64,000 nt of DNA, from assembly GCA_036365455.1 (NCBI GenBank), contig JAWQUS010000020.1, positions 1,337,001-1,401,000 on the forward strand, given 5' to 3'. The notes below the pieces were generated by a model that was given only the letters and a program-made list of their open reading frames with translations, had not been told where the DNA came from and made no database searches. The position numbers were made by a program, and so were the translations under genes. Below, piece by piece: positions 61,846-64,000 of the stretch; position 1 is the stretch's first letter, and each line of letters begins with the position of its first letter. The DNA is from Macrosoma leucophasiata. Lineage: Eukaryota; Arthropoda; Insecta; Lepidoptera; Hedylidae.

Positions 61846-62229
61846 AAGATAGATTCACGGATGATGATCTGATATCGATAGAGCACGACCGATCTAAAAT
61901 ATTTTATATATTCACTTATTTTACTTACTTACCATAAATATGGATATTATAACGCTCTAAGCTTGTCATACACTTTCACGATGTATTAAAAAAATACTGT
62001 AAAGGAAATTGAACCCAAAAGATGAAGACAGGAATGCGACCACATCGTCTAATCTATCCAACTTTAAATAGTAGTGTTCACGTAGTTCGAAGACAACCAG
62101 ACAATTTCGACAAACTGGTTGTGATGGGTAAAGTGGACAGGAAAAGACCCATCACATATCAGAAGCAGTGACAGATGCATGACCACATGCTATTGAATTA
62201 CGAAACAACGTCATTTACAGCAGATTTTT
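61846..62229. other. No gene recognised
   Basis: Unassigned. Confidence 0.45.
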
Positions 62230-62514
62230 TTGTTTTATGTAATAAAAGTCATAAACAAGCATGCAGTTCACATCGATGTAAAGTGATTACTACAGCCTAT
62301 GCCACTTACATAATGACCAGAGGTCAAAATGCAGATGTGTTGCCACTCCTGAGGCCTAAGATGTTATGCCTCTGTGCCGAAAATTACAGAGCCGTACATT
62401 ACCACCTGACCGGAACGCGATAGTACTGAATACTACCATTTAGCGGCAAGTATATTAGGTAATGGTGCGGTGGCCTACGCCCACGAGCTCCATCACTGGA
62501 GCTCTACCACCAAT
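62230..62514 (-). repeat. RepA copy, full length
   Basis: T-run to CTCTACCACCAATG. Confidence 0.85.
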
Positions 62515-62829
62515 GAAAATTATGAAAAGAGAATACCTAAATGAAAATTTAACGCAAGCAATTCGCGATTTCGCAGAGTCGCCCAAAATTCACGGATTCT
62601 GATGAATGAGGCGTGTACACATATAAACGTATTTCGGTGTGGAGTGTTCACCAGTGGGAGCGACATGGCGTGATTGATTGCTCGGAGCGCTAATGCATTA
62701 TACCTATATCTTTTAATGTGTAATTTATTGGCCTATATGAGTGTAATTTTTATACATCATCGCAATATAATATTATAATATCATTCACTAAAATTTTTGA
62801 GATAAAATACACAAGACTGAAAGGAATAA
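62515..62829. other. No gene recognised
   Basis: Unassigned. Confidence 0.45.
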
Positions 62830-64000
62830 GAAAGAAAGAAGAAAGAAAAGAAAAATGTATTTATTTGGACAATAAAAAACAAAAATATTAAAAAAAGATA
62901 GAAAACAAAAAAACAAGAATTTATACAAAACAAAACTAAATGAATAAATTGTCCAAAAGGGCCCCCAACTCAGCGTTGTGCCGGATTAATAACCTGACGC
63001 TGGTTTTCTGTTGGGGCCTTATAGTGTGACACTACAGATGCACAACTGCTGCAAACAATAAATAAATTAAAAGAAGAAAAAAAAAACACTAGAACAAGAC
63101 ATTAAATTTAGTTAATAATAAAAAATAAGTAATGAGTTGAAGTTGAACACACGTCAAAATCAATCCAATTCGTGATGAATCCCTAAAAATTGTCTTAGTC
63201 CGGGAGGTAGCGTTGCAAATCAAAAAGTCAAAGTAAGCCGCCTGATACTAACATCGATAGTTGATCTTATATCACTAATAACTGAATCGACCGTCAGCTG
63301 CTCAAGTAGCGGTGGGTGTGAGTGTGGGAGGCTGCGAAAGAAGTAATAAAAAAAATAAAATTAAGTAATAGTACGCTGGCTAAAACTTTTTTCATAGGTA
63401 GTTGACATCATACTGAGCTGAAAAATCGTCAGCTGTATCGTGGAGGGGGGATTATGCGTCAGCTGCTCGCATGAACTTGTAAAAAAAAAGTAAAATAAGG
63501 TTACATATATTATATTACGCCGGATGAAATTTAACTACGTGATTCTTCAAATAATTTAGCCTATGAAAACAACAATCAGCTGCTTGTGTAGCGGTGGAAG
63601 AACCGACTCAGTCGAGATTAAAAATTTTGGAGCATTGCTATTAGGCCTTTTCCTTTCGAGAAAGATTTTGGCCTTGAAGCCTCTGCCCCCAAAATTTCAA
63701 AGCAACATCTGCCTATCCGTGTAGATCGGTGCTGCCAACTCTACCAATTTATGCCTCAAATCTACTATATCTCTCTACAATACTTGCAAATATAAATTAT
63801 ATTAAATAAATTAATTACAAGTTAAAAAAAAAAAACGCCATTATTGAAAACACTCACTATACACTCACTCACTCACTTTTTTCCACTCGATATACTCAAG
63901 TAGAAAAACCGTATCGACGTGGCGATCTTCCCACCGTGTCAATCCGAGCTACGCCAGCATTTACTGCGCACGTCATATAAAGCGCACTTTTGGAGCCATG
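62830..64000. other. A-rich and CAGCTG-containing region, no gene
   Basis: A-rich tracts (GAAAGAAAGAAGAAAG at 62834) and a T/A-rich start suggest a minus-strand LINE tail, but no coding remnant is visible. CAGCTG E boxes lie at 63295, 63430, 63460 and 63577. (ACTC)n-like repeats lie near 63865. Confidence 0.4.

Overview
This window looks like intergenic and intronic DNA of a lepidopteran insect (moth or butterfly). It is AT-rich, has very few host genes and is packed with transposable-element debris. The lepidopteran call rests on several things: short non-autonomous Helitrons with the lepidopteran-type start (TCTATACTAATATTATAAA) and end (GGGCCGCTAG or CAACAGCTAG); several non-LTR elements of insect type; and one recognisable host protein-coding exon, the amino-terminal exon of an insect D2-like dopamine receptor (Dop2R) on the minus strand at 56589-57145. 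I see no other exon of that gene. If the gene runs on in the minus direction, nearly all of 1-56588 would be its first coding-region intron. The only other host genes I can support are two identical minus-strand tRNA-Pro(AGG) genes at 25830-25901 and 28701-28772.

Layout. 1-5880: RepA, SINE-D, LINE-Z, Helitron, foldback and MITE fragments. 5882-9860: a young Ty3/gypsy LTR element with near-identical LTRs, an intact gag and an intact pol frame linked by a canonical -1 slippery site; its pol contains protease, RNase H and integrase but no reverse transcriptase. 9860-13300: nested short elements, including a GC-rich element (H) inside a 5S-rRNA-derived SINE. 13825-17896: an old, broken gypsy element with a Helitron inside it, abutting a GC-rich LINE tail (17912-18530). 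18500-35300: about twenty RepA copies with Helitrons, SINEs, LINE ends, the two tRNA genes and a miRNA-like hairpin. 35300-41850: sparse, with foldbacks and MITEs. 41847-42957: the longest LINE-Z fragment. 43400-53700: dense nesting of SINE-M, RepA, SINE-D, SINE-E, Helitrons and a jockey-like LINE, plus three local duplications. 53760-55520: a diverged tandem duplication next to the receptor gene. 56589-57145: Dop2R exon with upstream ORFs. 57300-64000: RepA, LINE ends, a GT/GC microsatellite and a CAGCTG cluster.

Names used in the entries. RepA: about 285-bp SINE-like repeat, 5' end near ACTGGTGGTAGAGCTCC, 3' end near TTACATAAAAAA; strand is given with the A-rich end as 3'. RepA' is a diverged subfamily. 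SINE-D, SINE-E and SINE-M: repeats with tRNA-like heads. SINE-F: repeat with a 5S rRNA-like head. LINE-Z: non-LTR element of the insect 'endonuclease-reverse transcriptase' type. Element H: GC-rich retroposon. C, G, L, P, R and S: unclassified repeats.

The elements can be ordered in time by nesting: LINE-Z sits in SINE-D (11-bp target duplication), SINE-E in RepA (11 bp), SINE-E in a LINE-N tail (12 bp), RepA in SINE-M, element C in RepA', H in SINE-F, and a Helitron in the old gypsy copy. SINE-D and LINE-Z share their 3' ends, which suggests that LINE-Z supplied the machinery that spread SINE-D. Coding calls were read by eye; family assignments come from motif recognition and not from database searches.
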